In this document: one piece after another, positions 10,212 to 19,951 of the stretch
Numbering within the stretch: position 1 is the first letter of the stretch
How the letters are laid out: the number at the start of each line of letters is the position of its first letter
DNA from: Clostridium carboxidivorans P7
GTDB lineage: Bacteria; Bacillota; Clostridia; Clostridiales; Clostridiaceae
Length of the DNA: 64,000 bases
Reading direction: 5' to 3'
NCBI RefSeq assembly: GCF_001038625.1
Contig: NZ_CP011803.1
Coordinates: 4,526,001 to 4,590,000 of the forward strand
The notes under the pieces: model-generated
Database searches by the model: none
Told to the model about the DNA's origin: nothing
Seen by the model: the letters and a program-made list of their open reading frames with translations, nothing else
Program-made: the position numbers and the translations under genes

Positions 10212-10727
10212 TTAAAGTTTTTCTGGTTCTGGATATTCTTCTCCATAAATTTCTACAGTCATTTCCTCAATGACCTGATCCTCATAAGGTTTATCCCTAA
10301 AATCTCTTTTAGTATTTACTATTTCTTGAGCTATATCCATACCCTCTGTAACCTTTCCAAATGCAGCATATTGACCATCTAAATGAGGTGCATTTTCTGT
10401 CATTAGGAAAAATTGGCTTCCTGCTGAATCAGGCTGCATAGTCCTAGCCATAGATAGTACTCCAGTGGTATGTTTTAAATCATTTTTAAAGCCATTACTT
10501 GTAAATTCACCTTTTATAGAATATCCTGGACCTCCTGTTCCATTTCCTAAAGGACATCCTCCTTGTATCATAAATCCTGGAATAACCCTATGAAATACTA
10601 TTCCATTGTAAAAGCCTTTCTTTATAAGACTTATAAAATTATTCACAGTATTAGGTGCAATTTCGGGATATAATTCAGCTTTAATTACTCCCCTATCTTT
10701 GATTTTAATCGTAACTAATGGATTCAT
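10212..10727 (-). CDS. Peptidyl-prolyl cis-trans isomerase, cyclophilin type
   Basis: 171 residues from the preferred start at 10727 (MNPLVTIKIKD), which has SD GGGAG; an upstream in-frame ATG at 10763 lacks one. The cyclophilin core is plain: VFHRVIPGFMIQGG carries the catalytic Arg, followed by FKNDLKHTTGVLSMAR, SAGSQFF and YAAFGKV. There is no signal peptide, so it is cytoplasmic. Role: folding of proline-containing proteins. Confidence 0.92.
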   Translation of the reverse strand: MNPLVTIKIKDRGVIKAELYPEIAPNTVNNFISLIKKGFYNGIVFHRVIPGFMIQGGCPLGNGTGGPGYSIKGEFTSNGFKNDLKHTTGVLSMARTMQPDSAGSQFFLMTENAPHLDGQYAAFGKVTEGMDIAQEIVNTKRDFRDKPYEDQVIEEMTVEIYGEEYPEPEKL

Positions 10728-10856
10728 ATTTAGTAATCTCCCTTCGTCTTTCATATATATCATCTATTTGAATTATATCATAATACATAAATATTATTCA
10801 CATAAAAAACTTTATTTAAAAACTATTAATATTAACTATAGTTAATGTTACATTAT

Positions 10857-11636
10857 CTACTCACATTCCAATAGCTTATAACTTAACTTTATAATTTCAT
10901 CACTATCTAATGAATTATATACAGTTACCTTTCCACCTTCTCTTTTTTTACTTGCCAAATTACTTTTTATAAGTTCTCTTTTCAATTGTTTTACAGTTCC
11001 TAAACTTCCATCTATAATTGGAACTTCATTATTAAGTAACTTAGATAAAGTCTTTTTTATAAAAGGATAATGGGTACATCCAAGAACTATAGCTGCTATT
11101 CCTTCTTCTTTTAATGGTTCTATTTTATCTCTTAGATATTTCTCTACCTCTTCTCCTTCCACCATGCCTTGTTCTATTAATTCTACAAGACCAGGACATG
11201 GCATAGGATACATTTGTGCCTGATTTTTATATCTGTTCATTAAATTATTAAATTTCCTCTCAGCCAAAGTCATAGGTGTGGCCATTACAACTATTTGTCC
11301 TTTTCTTTTCAATTCCACAGCAGGCTTTAATGCTGGCTCTATACCTATTACAGGCATTACACTACTATATTTCTTTCTTAAATCTATTATAGCGGCGCTG
11401 GTTGCTGTATTACAAGCAATTACTACTGCCTTAATATTTTTACTTATTAAAAATTCTACAGCTTCAAAGGTTAATCTACTAGCTTCCTCTACAGTTTTTA
11501 TACCATATGGTGCATTATTAGAATCTCCAAAATAAACAAAATCTTCTCCTGGTAAAAGTTTTACCGCTTCTTTTAATACACTAATTCCTCCAACTCCAGA
11601 ATCAAAAAAACCTATTGGTCTACATTCCACTTTCAC
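10857..11636 (-). CDS. murI: Glutamate racemase
   Basis: 259 residues, normal for MurI. GFFDSGVGGISVL forms the N-terminal active-site loop, and the two catalytic cysteines sit in VIACNTATSAA and VLGCTHYPFI. It converts L-glutamate to the D-glutamate needed for peptidoglycan. It is upstream of the cyclophilin gene on the same strand, 93 nt away (129 nt to the preferred cyclophilin start). Confidence 0.95.
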   Translation of the reverse strand: MKVECRPIGFFDSGVGGISVLKEAVKLLPGEDFVYFGDSNNAPYGIKTVEEASRLTFEAVEFLISKNIKAVVIACNTATSAAIIDLRKKYSSVMPVIGIEPALKPAVELKRKGQIVVMATPMTLAERKFNNLMNRYKNQAQMYPMPCPGLVELIEQGMVEGEEVEKYLRDKIEPLKEEGIAAIVLGCTHYPFIKKTLSKLLNNEVPIIDGSLGTVKQLKRELIKSNLASKKREGGKVTVYNSLDSDEIIKLSYKLLECE

Positions 11637-11867
11637 TCTACCACCTTCATTATAGTTAGTTAATATATATGCTTAATATTATATAATATAGAATTAAACT
11701 ATACAAATTATGAAAGTTCATTGCATAAATATACATTGCATTTAATATTTTCGCAATAATTAAGTATAAAATTGAATTTTTTTAAAAAATACTGCAATAT
11801 TTTTTGCAGAATAAAAAATTTTAATTGCTAATTGAAGTTTTTTTTTAATAAACTTTCATTTTTCCTA

Positions 11868-11896
11868 TTGACATATTAGCATATTAATTATAAAAT
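11868..11896 (+). promoter_or_regulatory. Sigma-A type promoter of glnA
   Basis: TTGACA at 11868-11873, a 17-nt spacer, then TAAAAT at 11891-11896. The start point would be near 11903, giving a leader of about 100 nt. The rest of the 368-nt gap from murI (11637-11867) is AT-rich, with a small CTGCAA/TTGCAG hairpin near 11793 and no gene. Confidence 0.75.
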
Positions 11897-11957
11897 TTTG
11901 AATATGAAAAAATTCACAAAAACATATTATTAATATCATTTTCTTAAATCGCAAAGT

Positions 11958-11990
11958 AAAAGAGTAAAAAAAAACTCTTTTTTTATTTTT
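11958..11990 (+). promoter_or_regulatory. Terminator-like hairpin in the glnA leader (candidate attenuator)
   Basis: Arms AAAAGAGT / ACTCTTTT enclose eight A residues and are followed by TTTTTATTTTT, ending immediately before the AGGAGG ribosome site at 11993. Hairpin plus U-tract inside a leader, downstream of a promoter and before the start codon, suggests premature termination. Glutamine synthetase genes in some clostridia are known to be controlled by antitermination; the link here is inference. Confidence 0.5.
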
Positions 11991-12004
11991 TAGGAGGAAA
12001 TTAT

Positions 12005-13903
12005 ATGATAAAAGATTTAATCTACACCATTTCAAAAGAAAATCATTCAGAAAAAGAATTAAAGGCAATCTTGACTTCTCATTCTGAAATAAAATTTGTG
12101 TCTCTTATAGGCATAGACTTATCAGGAAATGATACTGACGAAAAAATCCCTATGAAGGTCTTCTTAGACGATATAGACACATTCTTAAAGGGAGCAATTC
12201 AAACTGATGGTTCATCTGTTGTTCTCCCTGGAATAGCAAGCTTAAATAATGCTAAAGTTGATATGCTAGCTGATGTCGATGTAAACTGGTACGTAGAATA
12301 CAACTATGAGCATATAGATGGTGAAACTGGAAAACCTATCGGAACTTTAAGAATTCCTTGTTTCTTATATCATGAAAATGTTGCTGTAGACTCCAGACAC
12401 ATTTTGAAACATGCTATAGAACACTTCAAATCAACTCTTTTAGACTTATTTAAAGCACATCCAAGTTCACTAGCAGCTTTTGACATAAAATATGATGACA
12501 TAGAAGATGTAGTTGCTACTTGTGCTACAGAATTAGAATTTTGGGTTAAAACTCCTAACGATAAAGCTGAAGTTGAAGAACTTTCTACTTCTCAAGTATT
12601 GCAAGAGCAATATTGGACTAGAACAAAAGGTGTTGTAAGAACATGTCTTGAAGAATCTTTACTTATTATGGATGCATATGGTTTAGAACCTGAAATGGGC
12701 CATAAAGAAGTTGGTGGAGTAAAAGCAAAAATAGATGAATCAGGAAAACTTACTCACATAATGGAACAACTTGAAATAGATTGGAAATATTCTACTGCGG
12801 TACAGGCTGCTGATAATGAACTTTTAGTTAAGAGCTTAGTTAAAGAAACTTTCAGAAAAAATGGATTGGATGTTACATTCCTTGCTAAACCTATAGATGG
12901 TGTTGCAGGTAGTGGTGAACATACTCATATTGGAATAGCTTTAAAACTTAAAAATGGAAAGAGAATTAACTTATTCTCATCACCAAAGAAACATTTCTTA
13001 AGCATTTTTGGATATGCTTCTATAATGGGAATACTTAAAAATTATGAAGTAGTAAATCCATTTGTATCTTCTACTAATGACTCTTTAAGAAGATTAAAAC
13101 CTGGATTTGAAGCTCCGATTTGTATCGTAACTTCCATAGGTAATTCTGTAGAAGTTCCTTCTAGAAACAGAACAGTACTTGTAGGCGTTATAAGAGACTT
13201 ACAAAACTCATTAGCAACAAGATTTGAGCTTAGAGCTCCAAACCCACATACAAACACTTACTTAGCTGTAACTGCACTTTACATGACTATGTTAGATGGT
13301 ATCAAGTATGCAGTAACTGGTGAAAAAACTGAAGATGAGCTTTTAGCTGAACTTTCAAAGAAACCAGAAGATAATGCTGATTATCTAGAATTAGGAAGAT
13401 CTTATAGAAGTGAAGAAGATGTATTTGAAGACTTCTCTGATGAAGAAAGAGAAAAATTCTTTGGTAAAGCTCCTGCTACTGTTTATGAAAACCTTACTGC
13501 GTTTGACAAATATGCAGATAAAAAAGCAGTCCTTATGCAAGGTGATGTTTTAACCGAAAAACTTATAAACAGCTTTGTACTTGGTACTACTAAAAGATGG
13601 ATTATTGAAATAAACAACAGAATCATAGCAAATTACTCAGATGAAATAAGAGCTTGTAAGCCTCTTCATTCTATAGACAAAGCTTTAGACCTTGATGTAG
13701 CTAATTGGATGAAGATAAATGAATTAAGACATTACTTAATGAAAGATTCATACTCAAAGCAAAGCTTATTTACAAGAATAAAAGTTGCTACTGATATAAA
13801 GAAATATGATGAAGTTTCAAATCTTCAAATAGAACTTGATGAAAAGATAAAAGAATTAAGAGAATTATATTCTAATTATAAGAAAAATTTATTAGATATC
13901 TAA
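12005..13903 (+). CDS. glnA: Glutamine synthetase (large clostridial form, ~630 residues)
   Basis: 632 residues, longer than the ~445 of standard GSI. Catalytic landmarks remain: the substrate loop around DGSSVVLPGIASLNNAKVD, metal-binding ELEFWVK, EMGHKEVGG, GSGEHTHIG (ammonia/ATP site) and RFELRAPNPHTNTYLA. About 170 extra residues form the C-terminus after residue 460, ending in a helical segment (IQIELDEKIKELREL-like). It makes glutamine from glutamate and ammonia in the cytoplasm. SD AGGAGG stands 6 nt before the ATG. Single gene with promoter, leader hairpin and terminator. Confidence 0.92.
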   Translation: MIKDLIYTISKENHSEKELKAILTSHSEIKFVSLIGIDLSGNDTDEKIPMKVFLDDIDTFLKGAIQTDGSSVVLPGIASLNNAKVDMLADVDVNWYVEYNYEHIDGETGKPIGTLRIPCFLYHENVAVDSRHILKHAIEHFKSTLLDLFKAHPSSLAAFDIKYDDIEDVVATCATELEFWVKTPNDKAEVEELSTSQVLQEQYWTRTKGVVRTCLEESLLIMDAYGLEPEMGHKEVGGVKAKIDESGKLTHIMEQLEIDWKYSTAVQAADNELLVKSLVKETFRKNGLDVTFLAKPIDGVAGSGEHTHIGIALKLKNGKRINLFSSPKKHFLSIFGYASIMGILKNYEVVNPFVSSTNDSLRRLKPGFEAPICIVTSIGNSVEVPSRNRTVLVGVIRDLQNSLATRFELRAPNPHTNTYLAVTALYMTMLDGIKYAVTGEKTEDELLAELSKKPEDNADYLELGRSYRSEEDVFEDFSDEEREKFFGKAPATVYENLTAFDKYADKKAVLMQGDVLTEKLINSFVLGTTKRWIIEINNRIIANYSDEIRACKPLHSIDKALDLDVANWMKINELRHYLMKDSYSKQSLFTRIKVATDIKKYDEVSNLQIELDEKIKELRELYSNYKKNLLDI

Positions 13904-13908
13904 AAAAG

Positions 13909-13940
13909 TAAAACCCTACATAAATTTATGTAGGGTTTTA
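13909..13940. terminator. Bidirectional terminator between glnA and rbsR
   Basis: 16-nt arms around ACCCTACATAAA / TTTATGTAGGGT flanked by A and T runs, lying between the converging glnA and rbsR genes. Confidence 0.88.
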
Positions 13941-14939
13941 TTAAGTTGTACCTCTTATTATTAAATGTGTTTCAAAATAAATTTGTTTATTTGGTATAAC
14001 TTTACTATTTATTATATCTATTAGCAAATTGCAAGACTCTCTTCCCATTTCATAAATAGGCTGAGCTATCGTAGTTAATTCTGGCTCAATTACCTGTGAT
14101 ATATGTATATTATCAAAACCAATGATACTTATATCCCGAGGTATACTAATACCTCTTCTTTTCAATACCTTTATTCCACCTAAAGCCATTATGTCATTAC
14201 TATAAAATACAGCATCTATTTTCTCATTACTTTCCAACATCAGTTTTGTAGATTTCATTCCACCTTCTATGTTAAAAGCTCCTTTAAAAATAATATTTTC
14301 ATTATATATGCCATATTTATTCATAGCATTTTTATAGCCTTCCAATCTCTGATTTGAAATTTCTAATGTATCAGGTCCTTTTACAAACGCTATATTTCTT
14401 TTTCCCTTATTATATAAATAATCTATTCCTTGAATAACTCCATTCTTATTTAAGCAATATACTCCATAAGCTTCTTTATAACTATCTATATATCTATCTA
14501 CAAGCACAAAAGGTACATTGTTGTTTTTTAACATTTCTATACTAACACTGCTTTCTCCTCCAGCTATAAAAATAACTCCATCAACTAATTTGCTTATGAG
14601 AACCTTTATATACTTTTGTTCTTTATTAATTTCATTGTCTGTATTGCAAAAAATAACATTATAGCCCAAATAACTTGCTCTATCTTCAATAGCTCTTGCA
14701 ATAGATGCAAAGAAGGGATTTGTTATATCCGGTAAAACTATTCCTATAGTATCTGTTTTTTTAGTACTTAAACTTCTCGCTAAATGGTTGGGAATATAGT
14801 TCATCTCTTTAGCTAAGGTTAATATTCTGCTTTTAGTTTCTTCACTTATATTTCCATCTCTTTTATTCAAAACCATAGAAACAGTTGCCTTAGATACTCC
14901 TGCCACTTTAGCAATGTCCATCATTGTTACCTTTTTCAT
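13941..14939 (-). CDS. rbsR: LacI-family transcriptional regulator, ribose operon repressor
   Basis: 332 residues. The LacI headpiece TMMDIAKVAGVSKATVSMVLN occupies residues 4-25, followed by the hinge helix NHLARSLSTKKT and a periplasmic-binding-protein-like effector domain. Its position at the end of the rbs genes and the LacI-type operators in front of rbsK make it the likely ribose repressor. A terminator separates it from rbsB (14978-15005), so it may have its own promoter or rely on read-through. Confidence 0.88.
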   Translation of the reverse strand: MKKVTMMDIAKVAGVSKATVSMVLNKRDGNISEETKSRILTLAKEMNYIPNHLARSLSTKKTDTIGIVLPDITNPFFASIARAIEDRASYLGYNVIFCNTDNEINKEQKYIKVLISKLVDGVIFIAGGESSVSIEMLKNNNVPFVLVDRYIDSYKEAYGVYCLNKNGVIQGIDYLYNKGKRNIAFVKGPDTLEISNQRLEGYKNAMNKYGIYNENIIFKGAFNIEGGMKSTKLMLESNEKIDAVFYSNDIMALGGIKVLKRRGISIPRDISIIGFDNIHISQVIEPELTTIAQPIYEMGRESCNLLIDIINSKVIPNKQIYFETHLIIRGTT

Positions 14940-14977
14940 AATTACCCCTTGTAAAACTAATTTGTATTTTATTTAAT

Positions 14978-15005
14978 AAAATCCAGGATTTACATCCTGG
15001 ATTTT
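14978..15005 (-). terminator. Terminator between rbsB and rbsR
   Basis: Arms AAAATCCAGGAT / ATCCTGGATTTT with a 4-nt loop lie between the rbsB stop and rbsR start on the minus strand; probably limits rbsR transcription from the operon. Confidence 0.82.
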
Positions 15006-15018
15006 CAATTTTAATTTA

Positions 15019-15939
15019 TTATTTTTTTATAAGTTTTAAATCTACAGGTATTTGTTTTGGAACGCTTTCACCCTTTATAACTTTTACAGCATTCTCAATA
15101 GCTAAACTTCCCATTAAATCTGGTTGTTGAGCAACTGTAGCTGTCATTTCACCATTTGCAACTGCCTTTTTAGCATCATCAGTACCATCAAAACCTACTA
15201 TTATAATCTTTTTGCCTTGTAATGCTTTAACTGCACCTAATGCCATTTCATCATTATGAGCAAAAACAGCATCAAACTGTGGTGTAGATTGCATTATGTT
15301 TTGCATTACATTTAATCCCTTTTGTCTATCAAAATCTGCTGACTGACTTGCAACTACCTTAACATTAGCTTTACCATCAACACCTTCATGGAATCCTTTA
15401 CCTCTATCTCTTGTAGCTGATGCTCCTGGTTGTCCTTGAAGTTCAACTATATTTGCTTTTCCTCCCAATTGTTGTAGTATAAACTCTGCTGCCATTTTTC
15501 CACCCTTAACATTGTCTGAAGCTATATGAGTAACAACTGTTCCACTATTTGCTTGCCTATCTACAGTTATAACTGGTATTTTCTTATCATTTGCTACTTT
15601 AATTGAATTTCCAACAGCATCACTGTCTGTAGCATTTATAATTAATGCTGAAACACCTTGTTGTACAAGATCATCTACATTTGATCTTTCTTTTGTTGCA
15701 TCATTTTGTGAATCAACAACTACTAAATCATAACCTAATTCTTTTGCCTTTTTAGTTGCTCCATCTTTCATTGTAACAAAGAATGGGTTGTTTAAAGTTG
15801 ATATTACCATTCCTATTTTCTTTTTACCACCTTGGTTAGATGATTGTTGTTGATTGCTGTTACCACATCCTGTAAGCCCTGCAATTGCAAGTGCACCTGT
15901 TAACATAAGTGACATCATTTTTAAACGTGTTCTTTTCAT
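15019..15939 (-). CDS. rbsB: Ribose ABC transporter substrate-binding lipoprotein
   Basis: 306 residues. An N-terminal signal peptide ends in lipobox LTGC (Cys25), so the protein is lipid-anchored outside the membrane. The type I periplasmic-binding fold follows: STLNNPFFVTMKDGA, DSQNDATKERSNVDDL, NATDSDAV and HNDEMALGAVKAL are typical of RbsB. It is the last structural gene of the transport operon and has SD GGGAGG. Confidence 0.93.
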   Translation of the reverse strand: MKRTRLKMMSLMLTGALAIAGLTGCGNSNQQQSSNQGGKKKIGMVISTLNNPFFVTMKDGATKKAKELGYDLVVVDSQNDATKERSNVDDLVQQGVSALIINATDSDAVGNSIKVANDKKIPVITVDRQANSGTVVTHIASDNVKGGKMAAEFILQQLGGKANIVELQGQPGASATRDRGKGFHEGVDGKANVKVVASQSADFDRQKGLNVMQNIMQSTPQFDAVFAHNDEMALGAVKALQGKKIIIVGFDGTDDAKKAVANGEMTATVAQQPDLMGSLAIENAVKVIKGESVPKQIPVDLKLIKK

Positions 15940-15976
15940 AATAATATTCCTCCCTTATTTTATATAAATAAATTTT

Positions 15977-16906
15977 TTATTTATTTTTCTTATCAAGCAT
16001 AACTGCTAACAATATAACAAGTCCTTTTACTATTGATTGATAAAAAGGAGATACATTCATTAAGTTCAAACCATTATTCAATACTCCTATTATCATTGCA
16101 CCTATTATTGTTCCAGTAAGAGAACCTTCTCCACCTGAAAGACTAGTTCCTCCAAGTACAACTGCTGCGATAGCATCTAATTCAAAACCACTTCCTGCAT
16201 TAGGTGATGCAGAACCAATTCTGCTGGTTACTACAATAGCACTTAATGCTGCTGCTGCTCCAGATAAAACATAAACTAAAGCTTTAATTTTATCTGTATT
16301 TATACCTGATAATCTTGATGAATCTTCGTTTCCTCCAACAGCATATACATATCTACCATATCTAGTTTGAGTTAATACATACCAAGCTATTAAAGCTACA
16401 ATGGCTATTATAATAACCGGTAAAGGTATTCCAATTATGGTTCCATTTCCAATGAAAGTAAAGTTAGTTCCAAGTCCAGATATTGGAGTTCCATTAGTAT
16501 AGACATAAGTTACTCCTCTAAACACCGTCATAGTAGCTAATGTTACTATAAAAGCTTGAATTTTTCCCTTTGCAACTATTATTCCATTAACTAATCCAAT
16601 TAATCCTCCAATTATTACAGTTAAAATTAAAATTAAAACTATATTGACATTTTTTTGCGCTAAAGATGCGGCAATTGCACCTGCTATTGCAAGAGTAGAT
16701 CCAACTGATAAATCTATTCCACCTGTTAGTATTACAAAACACATACCTACGGCAATAATTGCATTAACTGAAACCTGAGTAAATACATTTAATATGTTTG
16801 GAACAGTTAAAAATCTAGGTGTTACAAGCGATATAACTATACATAATATTAATAATCCTATTAAAGACTTGTATTTAAACAGCAAACTTTTAATATCTTT
16901 TTCCAT
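15977..16906 (-). CDS. rbsC: Ribose ABC transporter permease
   Basis: 309 residues with eight or more hydrophobic segments. The family signature is GGIDLSVGSTLAIAGAIAA, followed by the EAA-like region AAVVLGGTSLSGGEGSLTGTIIGA. It forms the membrane channel with RbsA and takes ribose from RbsB. It starts 32 nt after rbsA. Confidence 0.93.
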   Translation of the reverse strand: MEKDIKSLLFKYKSLIGLLILCIVISLVTPRFLTVPNILNVFTQVSVNAIIAVGMCFVILTGGIDLSVGSTLAIAGAIAASLAQKNVNIVLILILTVIIGGLIGLVNGIIVAKGKIQAFIVTLATMTVFRGVTYVYTNGTPISGLGTNFTFIGNGTIIGIPLPVIIIAIVALIAWYVLTQTRYGRYVYAVGGNEDSSRLSGINTDKIKALVYVLSGAAAALSAIVVTSRIGSASPNAGSGFELDAIAAVVLGGTSLSGGEGSLTGTIIGAMIIGVLNNGLNLMNVSPFYQSIVKGLVILLAVMLDKKNK

Positions 16907-16938
16907 TTTTCCCTCTCCTCCTGTATCTAATTGATACT

Positions 16939-18438
16939 TTAAACTCCAATAGCATACTTCATTATGCTTTCCTGAGTTGCTTCCTCTCTCTTTAATTCTC
17001 CTGTTACTTTTCCTTCATGCATTACCATTACTCTATCACTAACTCCTAATATTTCTGCCATATCAGAAGAAATCATTATAACAGCTTTTCCCATACTTTT
17101 TAGCTTGTTTAATACTTCATAAATTTCTTTTTTTGCACCTACATCTATACCCTTTGTAGGTTCATCAACTATTAGTACTTTAGGTGAACGCATTAGCCAT
17201 TTAGCTAAAATTACTTTTTGTTGATTTCCTCCACTAAGGTTTTTAACTAATTGTTCCTGATTAGGTGTCTTTATAGATAGCCTTTTAATATACTCTTCTA
17301 CTTCCTTTTTTTCTGACTTTTTATCTATTCTCTTCATTTTGTTTTCATAACTAATCAGATTAGGAAGTGTGATATTCTGAGCTACAGACATATTTAAAAT
17401 AAGACCTTCTTGTTTTCTATCCTCTGATAAGTAACATATACCATATTTAATAGCATCTTTAGGTGAATTAATGTTTACTTTTTCGCCATCTACGTATATT
17501 TCTCCAGAATCCTTCTTATAATCTCCAAATATAGTTTTGGCAAGTTCAGTTCTTCCTGCTCCCATAAGACCTGAAACACCTAATATTTCTCCTGATCTAA
17601 TCTCAAAGCTTACATTCTTTACTTTATCCTTCATGGATAGGTTTTCAACTTTAAGTAAAACATTTTCTTTTTCTACTTCTTTATAAGGAAACTGTTCTTC
17701 AAGTTTTCTTCCTACCATCATGGTAATTAAATCGTCTTTAGTTACATCTTTAGTTTCAACAGAACCTATATACTTACCATCTCTTAAAACAGTTATGGAA
17801 TCACAAATTTGGAATATTTCATCCATTCTATGAGATATATATATAATTGCTATTCCCTTTTCTTTTAGTTTCCTAATTACTTGAAACAACTTTTGAGTTT
17901 CCACATCTGTTAGTGCTGTAGTAGGTTCATCCATAATAATAACACTAGAATTCTTAGTTAATGCCTTTGCAATTTCAATCATTTGCATATCTCCAAGATT
18001 TATATCCTTGACTAATGTATTGGGATTTATGTTGCATCCAATTTGATCTAAGAAATATTTACTTCTTTCTTTCATCCAAACTTTATTTATTTTTCTAGTA
18101 CCTTTGCTAAATTTTTCATTACCTAAAAATATATTTTGAGCTACTGTTAAATTAGGAAGAACACTAAGTTCTTGATGTATGATTGTTATTCCTAAACTTT
18201 CAGCATGTTTTATTCCATGGATTTCTATTTCATCACCATCTACAATAATTTTTCCTTCATCTTTTTTATATACACCACTTACTATCTTCATTAATGTGGA
18301 CTTTCCAGCTCCATTTTCTCCAAGTAAGGCCAGTACTTTTCCACCGTAAGCTTTTATATGCACATCTTGTAATGCCTTTACCCCTGGAAATGATTTAGAT
18401 ATACCCACCATTTCCAAAATAGGCTTTTTACTTTCCAT
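16939..18438 (-). CDS. rbsA: Ribose ABC transporter ATP-binding protein
   Basis: 499 residues containing two fused ABC domains, as in all RbsA/MglA proteins. The first has Walker [10 protein letters not shown], and Walker [12 protein letters not shown]. The second has [15 protein letters not shown] and [16 protein letters not shown]. The second Walker A is degenerate (GLMGAGRTE), which is normal for the family. It powers ribose import. Confidence 0.95.
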   Translation of the reverse strand: MESKKPILEMVGISKSFPGVKALQDVHIKAYGGKVLALLGENGAGKSTLMKIVSGVYKKDEGKIIVDGDEIEIHGIKHAESLGITIIHQELSVLPNLTVAQNIFLGNEKFSKGTRKINKVWMKERSKYFLDQIGCNINPNTLVKDINLGDMQMIEIAKALTKNSSVIIMDEPTTALTDVETQKLFQVIRKLKEKGIAIIYISHRMDEIFQICDSITVLRDGKYIGSVETKDVTKDDLITMMVGRKLEEQFPYKEVEKENVLLKVENLSMKDKVKNVSFEIRSGEILGVSGLMGAGRTELAKTIFGDYKKDSGEIYVDGEKVNINSPKDAIKYGICYLSEDRKQEGLILNMSVAQNITLPNLISYENKMKRIDKKSEKKEVEEYIKRLSIKTPNQEQLVKNLSGGNQQKVILAKWLMRSPKVLIVDEPTKGIDVGAKKEIYEVLNKLKSMGKAVIMISSDMAEILGVSDRVMVMHEGKVTGELKREEATQESIMKYAIGV

Positions 18439-18460
18439 ACTTTATCCTCCTAATACTTTA

Positions 18461-18856
18461 TTAGAATATAACCCCTGATTTTAAAATTATATTTGCATAA
18501 GGAGTCTGTTCTCCTGTTCTTATAACTGCCTTGCACTCCTTTAGCTTAACTTTAAGCTCTTCATGAGTAATAAACGTTATTTTTACATCTCCAATTTCAT
18601 TTTTTATTTCTTCATATAACTTAGGACTAACATCTACTGTTTCCTTAGCTATTTCAACCTCTTCAATTTGTAGTTCTTGTAATACTACTTTTAGTGTTTG
18701 TATAAAAGTAGGTACATCCTTTATAAGTGCTATATCTATTCTTTCTGTTTCCTTTGGAATAGGTAATCCACAATCTCCAATAGCTAGAGTCTCTGTATGA
18801 CCCATTTGTGATATAATACTTGAAATATTAGAATTTAACATACCAATCTTTTTCAT
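18461..18856 (-). CDS. rbsD: D-ribose pyranase
   Basis: 131 residues, the normal length. The conserved N-terminus contains [24 protein letters not shown], with the catalytic His20 (MGH) and Asp28 region. It interconverts beta-pyranose and beta-furanose forms of ribose so that RbsK can act. It lies 3 nt after rbsK and 22 nt before rbsA. Confidence 0.95.
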   Translation of the reverse strand: MKKIGMLNSNISSIISQMGHTETLAIGDCGLPIPKETERIDIALIKDVPTFIQTLKVVLQELQIEEVEIAKETVDVSPKLYEEIKNEIGDVKITFITHEELKVKLKECKAVIRTGEQTPYANIILKSGVIF

Positions 18857-18859
18857 TGC

Positions 18860-19792
18860 TTATTCCTCCCCGTATATTTCCTTTACTTCTTCTAAATAAG
18901 GAAGTGAAGGCTGTGCACCTGATTTTTGTACTACTATAGATGAAACTTTGTTTGCAAATTTTATAGAATTCTCAATAGAGTTAAAATCAATTACATCGCT
19001 ATTTACTAACTTACTTGTAAGTGCTCCTATAAAGCTATCTCCTGCAGCCGTGGTATCTATCGCCTTTACCTTATAAGCAGGAACAATGCTCAATCTATCC
19101 TTATCTAGTATAGCAGCACCTTTTTCTCCTAAAGTTATTATTACAAACTTTACACCTTTTTCTAAGAATTTATTTGAAGCTTTTCTTATACTTTCTTCAT
19201 CTTTAACTTCTATATTAGTAAGTTCAAATGCCTCAGTTTCATTTGGTGCTATAATATCTGTAATCTTTAATAATTCTTCTGGTATATCCTTCGCTGGTGC
19301 AGGATTTAAAACTGTAAGCACTCCATTTTCTTTTGCTATTCTAAAAGCTTGTATAGTAGCTTCTATTGGTGTTTCAAATTGAGCTACTAATATTTTTGAA
19401 TTTTTTATAACCTTTTCTAATCCTTCAATATATTTTGTATCTATCTCCATATTAGCTCCTGGAACTACTATGATAGAGTTATTTCCAAGATCATCTACAG
19501 TTATAATAGCCATTCCTGTAGGATTAATGTCACTATAACTTATATTGCTTACATCTATATTATCTTTTTTTAAAGCTTCCACTAACGAGAAACCGTTTTC
19601 ATCTTTTCCTACACTAGCTAGCATACATACATTAGCACCTAACCTTTTTGCTGCTACAGCTTGATTAGCTCCTTTGCCGCCTGGTATTTTTTGAAAACCC
19701 TTTGATAAAATAGTTTCTCCTGATTTTACCATCCTATCTACTCTTAAAACTAAATCCATATTTATGCTTCCTAAAATACAAATATTTTGCAT
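18860..19792 (-). CDS. rbsK: Ribokinase
   Basis: 310 residues. PfkB-family features: GSINMDLVLRVDRM, PGGKGANQAVAAKRLG near residue 38, and DTTAAGDSFIGAL carrying the catalytic Asp. It phosphorylates ribose at O5 to feed the pentose phosphate pathway. It is the first gene of the operon; SD AGAGGTGAT precedes the ATG, and the operators and promoter lie just upstream. Confidence 0.95.
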   Translation of the reverse strand: MQNICILGSINMDLVLRVDRMVKSGETILSKGFQKIPGGKGANQAVAAKRLGANVCMLASVGKDENGFSLVEALKKDNIDVSNISYSDINPTGMAIITVDDLGNNSIIVVPGANMEIDTKYIEGLEKVIKNSKILVAQFETPIEATIQAFRIAKENGVLTVLNPAPAKDIPEELLKITDIIAPNETEAFELTNIEVKDEESIRKASNKFLEKGVKFVIITLGEKGAAILDKDRLSIVPAYKVKAIDTTAAGDSFIGALTSKLVNSDVIDFNSIENSIKFANKVSSIVVQKSGAQPSLPYLEEVKEIYGEE

Positions 19793-19814
19793 CTAAATAT
19801 CACCTCTTTTTTAG

Positions 19815-19839
19815 TTAACCGGTTTAGTTAACCGGTTAA
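19815..19839 (-). promoter_or_regulatory. Two tandem LacI-type operators of the rbs operon
   Basis: TTAACCGGTTTA at 19815-19826 and the perfect palindrome TTAACCGGTTAA at 19828-19839. The central CCGG/CG-step palindrome and 12-bp size fit LacI/GalR-family boxes. They lie directly downstream of the rbsK -10 element, so RbsR binding would block elongation or initiation. Confidence 0.85.
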
Positions 19840-19843
19840 TCTC

Positions 19844-19872
19844 ATTTTATATTATCTTTTTATATATGTCAA
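19844..19872 (-). promoter_or_regulatory. Promoter of rbsKDACB
   Basis: On the minus strand TTGACA (19867-19872), a 17-nt spacer and TAAAAT (19844-19849). Confidence 0.8.
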
Positions 19873-19906
19873 TAATTTTCTGTAAACCTTTTTATGCGAA
19901 AAAAAT

Positions 19907-19947
19907 AAGAACCTTACATTGACTAATAAAGTTCATATAAGGTTCTT
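19907..19947 (-). terminator. Terminator after the 2H phosphoesterase gene
   Basis: Arms AAGAACCTTA / TAAGGTTCTT; on the minus strand the second arm is followed by ATTTTTTT. Confidence 0.85.
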
Positions 19948-19951
19948 GTTT

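Noticed and set aside
12005-13903. Fusion of glutamine synthetase with a second enzyme because of its 632-residue length
   Set aside because: The extra residues show no second catalytic motif, and similar long forms are known in clostridia.
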